DNA of 64,000 nt from assembly GCA_016218545.1 (NCBI GenBank), contig JACRDQ010000046.1, forward strand, positions 117,330 to 181,329, read 5' to 3'. Source of the stretch: Elusimicrobiota bacterium (GTDB taxonomy: Bacteria > Elusimicrobiota > Elusimicrobia > UBA1565 > UBA9628). The translations under genes and the position numbers were made by a program. Positions within the stretch are counted from its first letter, which is position 1; each line of letters opens with the position of its first letter. The notes below the pieces were generated by a model. The model did not search any database and was not told where the DNA came from. It worked only from the letters and a program-made list of their open reading frames with translations. This document shows positions 33,547 to 42,041 of this stretch, in pieces.

Positions 33547-35427
33547 ATGAGCGCGGACGCCGTCCTCATCGCCGCCTCGTACCACCCGTCGCTCGAGGGC
33601 CGGCGCGCCGCCTTCCTCTTTCCGGACGAAGACCACCCGGGAGTACCGTTCTCGCAGGACGAGCTCCGCTCGCTGTCGCCCGCCTACTCGCGGCTCTACG
33701 CCGTCCTGGTGGAGGCCGCGGCCGGCGTCCTGAGCGGAAAGCTCGGCGTGCCCAAGCCCGCGGCCGAGGTCCTGGCGCGGGAAGGGATCGTCTCCCAGGC
33801 CCATTTCTTCCTGGACCGCTTCCTGCGCCTGCTGCGGCTGGTCGGCTCCCGCCCCGGAGGCGCGTGGGCGGTCCTGGCCGCGGCCGCGCCTCTCCCCGAG
33901 GACGTGGCCGAGTTCCGCGCCCTGGCGCAATCCTCGCTGGCCTTCAACCAGGCTCTGCTGGCCAGGCAGGCCGCCGTCCTCTCCCTGCTCGTGCAGGAGC
34001 CTCCCGAGCCCCTGGCCGACCCCGTCCCGACGCCCGGGCCGAGCACGGTCAACTACAACAACCTGCTCGGCACCACCCTCCTCCAGCGGATGGGACGCAA
34101 GCTCGCCATGGCGGGCTGGAGAGCCGCGTCCCGCCTGAGGCCCTCGGCCGCGGCGCCCATGCCCGCGCACTCCCTGGCCTACATGACCGAGCCTCTCAAG
34201 AACGCGGGCTTCTACGCCGGGACCCTTGAGGACGTCCGCCGCCGGGTCTCCCTCGTCAGCTCGCCTCGGGACTCCGGCAGCCGGGGCGCCTTGGCCGCGG
34301 CCCTGGAGGGCCGCGGCGCGGAGGCCGCCGCCTTCCTCTCGGCGGCCGGAGGCTTGGACGCGGGCCAGGCCGGCCGGGCGGCCGGGGCCCTCACGACATT
34401 CCTCGTCGCGGCTTTTCCCTCCTCCCTGCTCGAGGCCGGCTCAGAGAACGTCCGCAGGTGCTCGGCGGTCCTGGCTCCCTTCGCCCCCGGCCCGCTCCTG
34501 ATCGCCGAGGCGGGCACCCTGGAGCCCGCGCTGATGGTCGCGGGCGCCAGGGCCGCGGGCATGGACGTCGTCGGGGTCCAGTATGGCGGCCACCACTCCT
34601 ACATGGACGACCACGTCTGGCCCAGCGAGCTCATGTACCCGGATTACCAGACCTACGTGACCTGGGGCTGGGACACCCGGCCCGACGGAGAGAGCTGCCG
34701 CGAGGTCCGTCTCATGCCTCTCCCCAGCCCCTGGCTGAGCGAACGCGGTCGCTTCTGGCGCGCCAGCCTGGCCAAGGCCGTCGCCGCGGACAAGGAGTTC
34801 GACTTCCTCTGGTTCACGAACAAGGTGTACCGCTTCCCCCCCGCCCCGAGCGGGACCGCGGTCTGCTCCATCGACAGCATCGCGGAGATCCGCGCGATGA
34901 TGACCGGCCTGGTGCGGGAAGCCCGGGCCAGGGGAGTCCGCATCCTCCACAAGCCGTACAACGCGGACACGACGGCCCTCCTCGCCAAGACCTCCTCCGA
35001 GCTCGAGCGTCTCGGCGCCGGCGACTACGCGAGCGTCTCCCGGCTCGACAAGGGGCTCACCCCGGCCCTGGTGGACCGGGCCCGCGTCGTGCTCTGGGAC
35101 CAGCCGGGCACCGGCATGCTCGAGTGCCTCGCCGGAGGGATCCCCACCATGGTCTTCTGGCCGAGGGACTATTACACCCGGGAGCGCGCCGGCGCCCGGG
35201 AGCTGGTGGCCGGGCTCGAGCGCTGGGGCCTGATCCACCGCACCGTGGAGAGCCTGTTCCGGGAGCTCTCCGATTTCAAGGCCGGCCCCGACGCCTGGCT
35301 CGCCCGGCCCGAGCGCCTGGAAGCCGCGGCCAGGTTCAGCAGGGCCTACGGCTGGGCCGACGCCTCCTGGGCGCGGATATGGAGGGAGAGCCTGGAGCGC
35401 CTGCGGCCGGCCAAGGCGGCGGCATGA
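33547..35427 (+). CDS. LIC12162-family putative glycan transferase (paralogue)
   Basis: A 626-residue paralogue of the protein at 14524. Shared blocks include the early PxxEVLxREGIVSQAHFFLDR helix, VVGVQYGGHHSYMDD (the glycine-rich loop; QHGGG in the other copy), YVTWGWDTRP, HKPYNAD and the C-terminal DQPGTGMLECLAGGIPTMVFW. The loop change from QHGGG to QYGGHH suggests a different substrate. An in-frame extension to 33475 is out because the promoter lies downstream of it. The gene overlaps cca by 4 bp. Function is inferred from family membership only. Confidence 0.75.
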   Translation: MSADAVLIAASYHPSLEGRRAAFLFPDEDHPGVPFSQDELRSLSPAYSRLYAVLVEAAAGVLSGKLGVPKPAAEVLAREGIVSQAHFFLDRFLRLLRLVGSRPGGAWAVLAAAAPLPEDVAEFRALAQSSLAFNQALLARQAAVLSLLVQEPPEPLADPVPTPGPSTVNYNNLLGTTLLQRMGRKLAMAGWRAASRLRPSAAAPMPAHSLAYMTEPLKNAGFYAGTLEDVRRRVSLVSSPRDSGSRGALAAALEGRGAEAAAFLSAAGGLDAGQAGRAAGALTTFLVAAFPSSLLEAGSENVRRCSAVLAPFAPGPLLIAEAGTLEPALMVAGARAAGMDVVGVQYGGHHSYMDDHVWPSELMYPDYQTYVTWGWDTRPDGESCREVRLMPLPSPWLSERGRFWRASLAKAVAADKEFDFLWFTNKVYRFPPAPSGTAVCSIDSIAEIRAMMTGLVREARARGVRILHKPYNADTTALLAKTSSELERLGAGDYASVSRLDKGLTPALVDRARVVLWDQPGTGMLECLAGGIPTMVFWPRDYYTRERAGARELVAGLERWGLIHRTVESLFRELSDFKAGPDAWLARPERLEAAARFSRAYGWADASWARIWRESLERLRPAKAAA

Positions 35428-36809
35428 AGCTCACGATCCCGGACCAGCGTCTCGCCGCCGCCCTCGGCAAGGTCTGCCGGGCGGTCAAGGAAGGCGGAGG
35501 CCGCTCCCTGGTCGTGGGCGGGAGCGTGCGCGACGCCGTCCTCGGCCTGCCGGCCGTGGACCTCGACGTCGAGGTCTACGGGATCGAGCCCGGACGTCTG
35601 CAGTCCATCCTGAAATCGCTCTTCGACATCACCCTCGTGGGCCAGGCCTTCGGCGTCATCAAGGTCCTGAGCGTCAACATGGACGTCTCCATCCCGCGCC
35701 GGGAGTCGAAGTCCGGCCTCGGGCACAAGGGCTTCGCCGTGCTCTCCGACCCTTGCCTGGGCATCGAGGAGGCCTCCTCTCGGCGCGACTTCACGGTCAA
35801 CGCCATGGCGCTGGACCCGATGACCGGGGAAGTCTTCGACCCCCACGGCGGCATGAAGGACCTCGACTCCCGGACGCTCCGGCACGTCTCGGAAAAGTTC
35901 CGGGAGGACCCCCTGCGCGTCCTGCGCGGCATGCAGTTCGCCGCGCGCTTCGAGCTCGTCCCGGCCCCGGAGACCGTGGCGCTCTGCCGCACCATCGAGC
36001 CGGAGGGCCTGGCCTCCGAGCGCATCTTCGAGGAGTGGCGCAAGCTCCTCCTCAAGGGCCGGCGGCCCTCCCTGGGCCTGCGCTTCCTTCAGGACACGGG
36101 CTGGCTGCGCCACTTCCCCGAGCTCTCGGCCCTCGTAGGCTGCGAGCAGGAGCCCGAGTGGCACCCCGAGGGAGACGTCTGGACGCACACCCTCCACTCC
36201 ATGGACGCGTTCGCCGAGAGCAGGATCGGCGACGAGACCGAGGACCTCGTGGTGGGTTTCGCCGTGCTCTGCCATGACTTCGGGAAGCCCTCCACGACGC
36301 GCTTCGAGGACGGCCGGATCCGGTCCTGGGAGCACGAGGAGGCCGGAGGCGCCCCGGCCCGGACGTTCCTCGAGCGGCTGACCAACCAGGAGGGACTCAT
36401 CTCCGCCGTGCTGCCCCTGGTGACCTGCCATATGAGGCCCGACGAGCTCTTCAAGGCGGGGGCGACCGACGCGGCCGTCCGGCGCCTGGCGCGCAAGGCC
36501 GGCCGCATCGACCGTCTCATCCGGGTCGCGGCCGCGGACCGGCGCGGGCGCCCGGGGCTCGACGGCTCCCGTTTCCCGGCCGGGGACTGGCTCCTCGACC
36601 GGGCGCGGGCCTTGGACGTCGAGCGCGCCAAGCCCGCTCCCATCGTCATGGGCCGCCATCTCCTGGACCTCGGCCTCGAGCCCGGTCCCTCGTTCAAGAC
36701 CGTCCTGGATGCCTGCTACGAAGCCCAGCTCGACGGCCGGTTCACCGACATCGAGGGCGGCCTCCAGTTCCTCCGGGAGCGCGTGAAGGCTCCCCCGGAG
36801 ACCCCGTGA
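35424..36809 (+). CDS. cca: CCA tRNA nucleotidyltransferase with HD domain
   Basis: A 461-residue enzyme of the poly(A) polymerase/CCA-adding class, which repairs or adds the 3' CCA of tRNAs. VVGGSVRDAVLG (about residue 31) and LDVEVYG hold the nucleotidyltransferase glycines and metal aspartates. SRRDFTVNAMA and EDPLRVLRGMQFAARF are family motifs. An HD phosphohydrolase domain follows (DVWTHTLHSMD, LCHDFGKP). It is the only housekeeping gene in the window and is tied to the LIC12162-type gene by an ATGA overlap, so it is co-translated with a glycan gene. Confidence 0.92.
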   Translation: MKLTIPDQRLAAALGKVCRAVKEGGGRSLVVGGSVRDAVLGLPAVDLDVEVYGIEPGRLQSILKSLFDITLVGQAFGVIKVLSVNMDVSIPRRESKSGLGHKGFAVLSDPCLGIEEASSRRDFTVNAMALDPMTGEVFDPHGGMKDLDSRTLRHVSEKFREDPLRVLRGMQFAARFELVPAPETVALCRTIEPEGLASERIFEEWRKLLLKGRRPSLGLRFLQDTGWLRHFPELSALVGCEQEPEWHPEGDVWTHTLHSMDAFAESRIGDETEDLVVGFAVLCHDFGKPSTTRFEDGRIRSWEHEEAGGAPARTFLERLTNQEGLISAVLPLVTCHMRPDELFKAGATDAAVRRLARKAGRIDRLIRVAAADRRGRPGLDGSRFPAGDWLLDRARALDVERAKPAPIVMGRHLLDLGLEPGPSFKTVLDACYEAQLDGRFTDIEGGLQFLRERVKAPPETP

Positions 36810-36822
36810 GCGTCGGATATGT

Positions 36823-36828
36823 TAGAAT
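36823..36828 (+). promoter_or_regulatory. -10 box TAGAAT of the second ACP operon
   Basis: TAGAAT with its last T shared with the operator palindrome. The predicted start near 36835 lies inside the palindrome and gives a leader of about 35 nt to the ATG at 36870. Confidence 0.55.
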
Positions 36829-36844
36829 GTTCAACGAATGAACA
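36828..36844 (+). promoter_or_regulatory. Operator TGTTCA-N5-TGAACA, copy 1
   Basis: A perfect 6+6 bp inverted repeat with a 5-bp spacer (ACGAA) that covers the predicted transcription start. The same repeat with the same spacing and the same overlap with the -10 box lies before the MarR-type regulator gene (54843-54859). It is most simply the binding site of that regulator, acting as a repressor by blocking polymerase. This is inferred; binding is not shown. Confidence 0.65.
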
Positions 36845-36869
36845 CCAATCCCAGCCGAGGCGCCCTCCG

Positions 36870-39656
36870 ATGACCCACCGGCCCGCGCGCCCCTCCCCCT
36901 CGTCCCGGCGCCCGGCCCAGGCCGTCGCCAAGCTCCTCTCCGTCTTCGAGCGCCGCGCCGCCCATCCCTTCCTGGTGGACGCCCGGACGGGACGGACCGT
37001 CACCTACGCCGAGCTGCGCTCCAGCGCCGTGCGGGTCGCGCGGCACCTGCGCTCCCTCGGAGTCGAGAAGGGCGACCGCGTCGCCCTCTCGCTGACCAAC
37101 TCGGTCTCCTTCGTCGAGCTCTTCTTCGGCTGCGTCTACGCCGGAGCCACCGCGGTCCCCTTGCACCCGACCTTCAGCCGGTTCAAGGCCGCGGACATCA
37201 TCCGCTCCACCCGGACCAAGGTCATCTTCGCCTCCGACGACCTCATGTGCCCCGCCATCATGCACGCCGGCGCCAAGGCGGTCAGCGTGGGCAAGGACGG
37301 GACCGAGGCGGCCTGCCCGGAACTTCCCCGGAGCCCGGCGTTCATCCCCTGCCAGGGCGTCCGCGACGATGACGAGCTTGCCGTCGTGTTCACCTCCGGG
37401 ACCACCTCGGACCCCAAGGGCATCGCCCATACGTACGCCGACTTCGTCGGCAACGCGGCCATGTTCTCGCGCGAGCTCGGCCTGGGGCCGGAGAGCCGCT
37501 TCCTGGGCCTCCTCCCCATGACCTACCTGGGCGGACACTACAACCTGCTGCTCATCCCCTTCCTCTGCGGCGGCAGCCTCGTGGTGGTCGACTCCTTCGA
37601 CGCCAAGTCGGCCTTGCGGTTCTGGCGGCCCGTCATCGAGCACGGGGTCAACACCCTGTGGCTCGTGCCGACCATCATCTCCATCCTCATGAAGCTGGAC
37701 CGCGGACAGGAGGGCGTTCGCTGGTGCCGCAAGAGCCGGCCCACGGTCCTCTGCGGCACCGCGCCGCTGCCCGTGCCGCTCCGCGAGGAGTTCGAGGAGC
37801 GCTACGGGGTGGCGCTTCTTGAGAACTACGCCCTTTCCGAGACGCTCTTCCTCACCTCCCATCTCCCGCGCGCCCGTTCCAGGCCGGGCGTGGGGACCGT
37901 CCTGCCCGGCATCGAGCTCCGGATCGGCGACAAGCATGGGCAGAACGTCCCGGCCGGCACCGAGGGCGAGATCACGGTGCGGACCCCGTACCTGACCCCG
38001 GGCTACTACGACACCGTCAAGGGGGAATTGGCGCCCCTGTCGCGCAAGGACTGGTTCGCCACCGGGGACCTCGGCGTCTTGGACGCCGCGGGGGTCCTCA
38101 CCGTCACCGGGAGGAAGAAGGACCTCATCATCCGCGGAGGCATCAACATCAGCCCCGCGGCCATCGAGGAGACCCTGTCCCGCCATCCCGCGGTGCTCCG
38201 CTGCGCCGTGGTGGGCATCCCCCACAAGCTCCTGGGCGAGGACGTCGCGGCCGTGGTCCGGCTCTCCCCCGAAGCGAAGCTCTCCGAAGTCGAGCCCCGC
38301 CTGCGCGCCCTGTGCGAGGAGTCCCTGCCTCCCATCTACCGGCCCGCCGCATACTTCGAGCTCCCGGAGCTCCCCCAGACGAGCACGGGCAAGATCCAGA
38401 AGGGGAAGATCCGGACCTGGCTGGCGGAGCGCACCCTCAAGGGCACCCCGGCCGCCAAGCCCCCGCACGCCCCCCACCTGGACGGCCGGATCGACCCGGC
38501 GAGGTTCTTCGCCCCCTCCAAGGTCGTGGCCGAGAGCGTCCAGGCCATGTCCATCAAGTACAACAACAAGGTCTACGAGATGCAGCGCCAAGGAGCGGAC
38601 GTCACGGTCCTCTCCCTCGGGGAGGCCTTCTTCGACATCCCGCTCTACCCGTTCGCGGACCTCCCCTTCCCGAAGCTCTACCACTACAGCCACTCGCGCG
38701 GCATCCCCGAGCTCCGGGAGAAGCTGGCCGCCTATTTCCAGGAGCAGTACGACGTCTCCTTCGACCCCGCGCGCGAGATCATCATCACGGCCGGCTCCAA
38801 GGCGGCCATCCACATGTCCCTGATGTCCATCCTCAACCCCGGCGACGAGACCCTCATCCACGAGCCCGCCTGGGTGAGCTACCCCGAGCAGGTGAAGCTC
38901 TGCTACGGGGTGCCGGTCATGGTCCCGCACGACAAGAGCGTCTACCAATTCGAGGAGTACATCACCAACCGGACCAAGGCCGTCATCATCAACAACCCGA
39001 ACAACCCGTCCGGCAAGGTCTTCAGCGTCGAGGAGATCAGCCACCTCTGCATGCTCGCGGAGAAATACAACCTCTTCATCCTCTCGGACGAGGCCTACAG
39101 CGACTTCCTCCTGGACGGGGAGCGCTTCGTCTCCGCCGGCAACATCGACAAGGGGCTGCAGCACACCATCATCTGCAACTCCATGTCCAAGAACTACGGG
39201 ATGTCCGGCTGGCGCATCGGCTACTGCATCACCAACCCGGCCCTCACCGATCAGATCCTCAAGGTCAACCAGCACCTCGTGACCTGCCCGGCCACCATCC
39301 TGGAATACTACCTCGCCAAGCACTTCGACGACATCATCCGCATCACCAAGCCGCAGATCCTCGACCTCGTCCGCCGGAGGGCGGAGATCGCCCGCCGCAT
39401 GGACGCCATCGGCCTCAAGTGCCTCCCGGGCACGGCCACCTTCTACTTCTTCGTCTCGACCGCCCCCTCCACGCTCTCTTCCGAGGAGTTCTGCACCCGG
39501 CTCCTGGAAAAGGACCATGTGTGCGCCGTACCGGGCCTCGGCTACGGCAAGTCCTGCGACCGCTTCATCCGCGTCTCGGTCGGGGCGGAGAGCGTCGAGC
39601 GCATCCACCGCGGGCTCGACAGGATCAAGGCCCTCATCGATGCGACCCGCGGCTGA
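36870..39656 (+). CDS. Acyl-adenylate ligase fused to a class I aminotransferase
   Basis: A 928-residue fusion. Residues 15-525 form an AMP-binding acyl ligase with VFTSGTTSDPKGIAHT (173-188), GYYDTVKGE, the hinge GRKKDLIIRGG and the C-terminal catalytic lysine in TSTGKIQKGK. Residues 550-928 form a PLP aminotransferase with NNPNNPSGK, SDEAYSDF and the PLP lysine in SMSKNYGMSGWRIGY (about 770). The ATG at 36819 lies at the -10 box, so 36870 is preferred, although no good RBS is seen. The ligase could activate an acid and load the ACP at 40638; the aminotransferase could make or use an amino or keto form of it. Confidence 0.85.
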   Translation: MTHRPARPSPSSRRPAQAVAKLLSVFERRAAHPFLVDARTGRTVTYAELRSSAVRVARHLRSLGVEKGDRVALSLTNSVSFVELFFGCVYAGATAVPLHPTFSRFKAADIIRSTRTKVIFASDDLMCPAIMHAGAKAVSVGKDGTEAACPELPRSPAFIPCQGVRDDDELAVVFTSGTTSDPKGIAHTYADFVGNAAMFSRELGLGPESRFLGLLPMTYLGGHYNLLLIPFLCGGSLVVVDSFDAKSALRFWRPVIEHGVNTLWLVPTIISILMKLDRGQEGVRWCRKSRPTVLCGTAPLPVPLREEFEERYGVALLENYALSETLFLTSHLPRARSRPGVGTVLPGIELRIGDKHGQNVPAGTEGEITVRTPYLTPGYYDTVKGELAPLSRKDWFATGDLGVLDAAGVLTVTGRKKDLIIRGGINISPAAIEETLSRHPAVLRCAVVGIPHKLLGEDVAAVVRLSPEAKLSEVEPRLRALCEESLPPIYRPAAYFELPELPQTSTGKIQKGKIRTWLAERTLKGTPAAKPPHAPHLDGRIDPARFFAPSKVVAESVQAMSIKYNNKVYEMQRQGADVTVLSLGEAFFDIPLYPFADLPFPKLYHYSHSRGIPELREKLAAYFQEQYDVSFDPAREIIITAGSKAAIHMSLMSILNPGDETLIHEPAWVSYPEQVKLCYGVPVMVPHDKSVYQFEEYITNRTKAVIINNPNNPSGKVFSVEEISHLCMLAEKYNLFILSDEAYSDFLLDGERFVSAGNIDKGLQHTIICNSMSKNYGMSGWRIGYCITNPALTDQILKVNQHLVTCPATILEYYLAKHFDDIIRITKPQILDLVRRRAEIARRMDAIGLKCLPGTATFYFFVSTAPSTLSSEEFCTRLLEKDHVCAVPGLGYGKSCDRFIRVSVGAESVERIHRGLDRIKALIDATRG

Positions 39657-40641
39657 CGTCCGGGGGCCCCGCCCCACCGCCCCGACGGGAATCCGCAGGG
39701 GCTGCCGCACCCTGGCGCGCGTCTGCGCGGCCTTGAAGCCGGGTGAGCGCGCCCTGGTCCTGAGCGAACCGGCCACCCGCTCCCTGGGCGCGGCCCTGGC
39801 CGGAGAGGCCGCCGCGGCCTGCGGCGCCGCCGAGCACCTCACCATCGCCGCCCCGCGCATGCACGGCGCCGAGCCCCGGGACGACGCCGCCCGGCGACTC
39901 CGGCGCGCGGACGTCGTCTTCTGCCTGACCAGGATGTCCCTGGCCCACTCCAGGGCCTGCCGGTCGGCCCTGGCCCGCGGGGCGCGCTGGCTGAGCCTGC
40001 CCGATTACTCGGCGAAGGTCCTCGAGGGGCCCGCGCTGACCGCTGACTTCCGCGCCCTCTCGGCTCCGGCCGAGCGCCTGGCCGCCGCCCTCACCGCGGG
40101 CTCGCGCCTGGAGGTCTTCACCGAGGCCGGGACCTCCCTGACCTGCCTCATCCTGGGCCGCCGCGGCAACCCCGCTCCGGGCTGGTGCCCGGGACCCGGG
40201 ACCCTGGCCTCGCCGCCCGACGCCGAGGTCAACATCGCCCCGGTCGAAGGCAGCGCCGAAGGCGTCGTGGTCGTGGACGGCAGCATCCCGCACCCCCGCC
40301 TGGGGCTCCTCGACAAGCCCCTGCGCCTGAACGTGCGCGAGGGACGCATCGTCGGCTTCGCCGGACCCCTCAGCCGGGTCCTCGAGGAGCTCTTCGCCTC
40401 GGCCCGGAACCCGGACGCGCGCATGCTCGGCGAGGTGGGGCTCGGACTCAACCCTCGCGCCGCGCTCTGCGGCTCCATGCTGGAGGACGAGGGGACCGCG
40501 GGGACCGTCCACTTCGGCTTCGGCTCCAACGCCACGATCGGAGGCTCCGTCAACGCGGGCTTCCACCTGGACCACGTCGTCCGCGGGCCGCGCGTCCGCA
40601 TCGACGGACGTCCGATCTCCCTGGGAGGCAAACGCCCATGA
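39640..40641 (+). CDS. M29-like metallo-aminopeptidase-fold protein
   Basis: A 333-residue protein that overlaps the fusion gene by 17 bp. The C-terminal third has the M29/thermophilic aminopeptidase metal-ligand pattern: Glu in LGEVGLGLNP, Glu in LEDEGTAGTVHFGFG with its His, and the His-Asp of FHLDHV followed by IDG. The N-terminal part is more diverged. The related NicX family contains ring-cleaving dioxygenases, so peptidase activity is not assured. It overlaps the ACP gene by 4 bp, pointing to work on the carrier-bound or freed acyl or aminoacyl group. Confidence 0.7.
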   Translation: MRPAADVRGPRPTAPTGIRRGCRTLARVCAALKPGERALVLSEPATRSLGAALAGEAAAACGAAEHLTIAAPRMHGAEPRDDAARRLRRADVVFCLTRMSLAHSRACRSALARGARWLSLPDYSAKVLEGPALTADFRALSAPAERLAAALTAGSRLEVFTEAGTSLTCLILGRRGNPAPGWCPGPGTLASPPDAEVNIAPVEGSAEGVVVVDGSIPHPRLGLLDKPLRLNVREGRIVGFAGPLSRVLEELFASARNPDARMLGEVGLGLNPRAALCGSMLEDEGTAGTVHFGFGSNATIGGSVNAGFHLDHVVRGPRVRIDGRPISLGGKRP

Positions 40642-40898
40642 TCTCGGAAGAAGCCGTCAGAAAGAAGATCCTGTCCTACCTCGAAGCCGAGCGCCCCCTG
40701 CCTTGCGCCGCGGAGGAGGAGAAGCTGAGCTTCGAATTCCTGGACTCCAACTTCGTGGACTCCATCAAGATCGTCGAGCTGGTCACCCGCCTGGAGGAGG
40801 ACTTCGGCGTCCGCTTCGAGCCGGAGGACATGCAGTCCGTGGATTTCCGCACCGTCAAGGGGATGACCGGCATCATCCTGCGCCTGGCATCCCGATGA
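40638..40898 (+). CDS. Acyl carrier protein (operon 2)
   Basis: An 86-residue carrier protein with the phosphopantetheine serine in FVDSIKIVELV near residue 41. It is diverged from the ACP at 28152 and overlaps both neighbours by 4 bp. The likely loading enzyme is the adenylate ligase two genes upstream. The likely consumer is the AAC(3)-type domain two genes downstream. Confidence 0.88.
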   Translation: MISEEAVRKKILSYLEAERPLPCAAEEEKLSFEFLDSNFVDSIKIVELVTRLEEDFGVRFEPEDMQSVDFRTVKGMTGIILRLASR

Positions 40899-42040
40899 GC
40901 CCCTCCCTCCCCGGCGACGTCGTCGTCCTCCCCGCCCCGGGGCGGCGCTGGCTCCTCTACAACGTCTTCACGCGAACCTCCCTGGCCGTGGACGGCGCGG
41001 GACTGGCGGTCCTCGCCGACCTCGCGGCCGGGGGGGAGCCGGCCGCGCGGACCTGCCCGACGTGGGAGACCGGGGTCTTCGGCAACGCCGACGGCCTGCT
41101 CGCGGACCCGACCCGCATCATCCGCGACGCCCGGCAGTGGCCCCCCGCCGTGGAAGCCACGGCGGAGCGCCTCGCCGGCCGCTGCCGGGAGCTCTTCCTC
41201 CTCGTCGACGACCCGGGGGCCTACCGCGCCCGCTTCGGGCCGAAGAAGAACCTGCTCGACGCTACGAAGACCGGCAACTTCCATCAGCAGCTCGGGGTCG
41301 AGCTCCTCCTCAAGAGGCGCGTCAACCCGGAGCAGTGGTGGGTCCGGCAGAAGTTCGAGGACGGCCTCTCCGGGATACGCGACAACCTCTATCGGGCCGT
41401 CCAGCACTCCTTCCTCACGGGGTACTTCCCCAAGCGCCTGACGCCGGCGTCGAGCGTCGTGGACGTGGGCTGCGGCGTGGGCTACTACACCGAGCTGATA
41501 GCCGCGTCCGCCGGGTCCACCCTGGGGGTCGACCCGAACGCGGAGTACATCGCGGCCGCGCGGCGCCGCGGCGGCAAGGCCCGCTACGAGGTCCTGCCCG
41601 TGGGCCGGCCCGGCGGGCTCGACCCCATCCCCTCGGCCAGCGCGGACTTCGTGTTCATGAGCGACGCCCTGCTGTTCTACTTCGTCCCCCCGGTCCCCGG
41701 CCCGGTCCCCGACATCGACCTGCTCTTCCGGGAGGTCCGGCGCATCCTCAAGCCCGGCGGCGTCTTCATCAGCGTCGAGCCCCACTACATCTTCTGGCTC
41801 GCGCCCTGGCTCGGGGACCAGGACCGCCCCTTCACGGTGCTCACCGAGTACCGCCGCAAGGACTTCGGCGTGACGGCCTTCATGAGCCGGCTGGTGCAGG
41901 CGTTCTGCCGAAACGGCTTCCAGGTGTCCTGGATGGAGGAGCTCTGGCCCGACCCCGCCTTCCGCGAGGTCGACCCCAGAGCCTTCCACTTCGCGGACAA
42001 CTTCCCCGTCTGGCAGCTCTTCGAGCTCCGAAGCGCCTAG
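40895..42040 (+). CDS. Class I SAM-dependent methyltransferase
   Basis: A 381-residue protein whose second half is a Rossmann methyltransferase with motif I VVDVGCGVGYY (about residue 186), GVDPNAEYI and a post-motif LKPGGVFISVEP. The N-terminal 160 residues have no domain I recognise and may bind the substrate or ACP. It overlaps the ACP gene by 4 bp and lies 1 bp before the AAC(3)::DUF4910 gene. O- or N-methylation of the acyl group or sugar is inferred. Methylated acyl groups are known on flagellin glycans. Confidence 0.82.
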   Translation: MSPSLPGDVVVLPAPGRRWLLYNVFTRTSLAVDGAGLAVLADLAAGGEPAARTCPTWETGVFGNADGLLADPTRIIRDARQWPPAVEATAERLAGRCRELFLLVDDPGAYRARFGPKKNLLDATKTGNFHQQLGVELLLKRRVNPEQWWVRQKFEDGLSGIRDNLYRAVQHSFLTGYFPKRLTPASSVVDVGCGVGYYTELIAASAGSTLGVDPNAEYIAAARRRGGKARYEVLPVGRPGGLDPIPSASADFVFMSDALLFYFVPPVPGPVPDIDLLFREVRRILKPGGVFISVEPHYIFWLAPWLGDQDRPFTVLTEYRRKDFGVTAFMSRLVQAFCRNGFQVSWMEELWPDPAFREVDPRAFHFADNFPVWQLFELRSA

Positions 42041-42041
42041 C

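Noticed and set aside
36819..36869. Upstream ATG that would lengthen the ligase fusion by 17 residues
   Set aside because: It starts before the predicted transcription start and overlaps the -10 box and operator, so it would not be on the mRNA.
36831..39860. A 1009-codon open frame on the minus strand
   Set aside because: It lies opposite the ligase::aminotransferase fusion, which has intact motifs. Long antisense frames are expected at this GC content.
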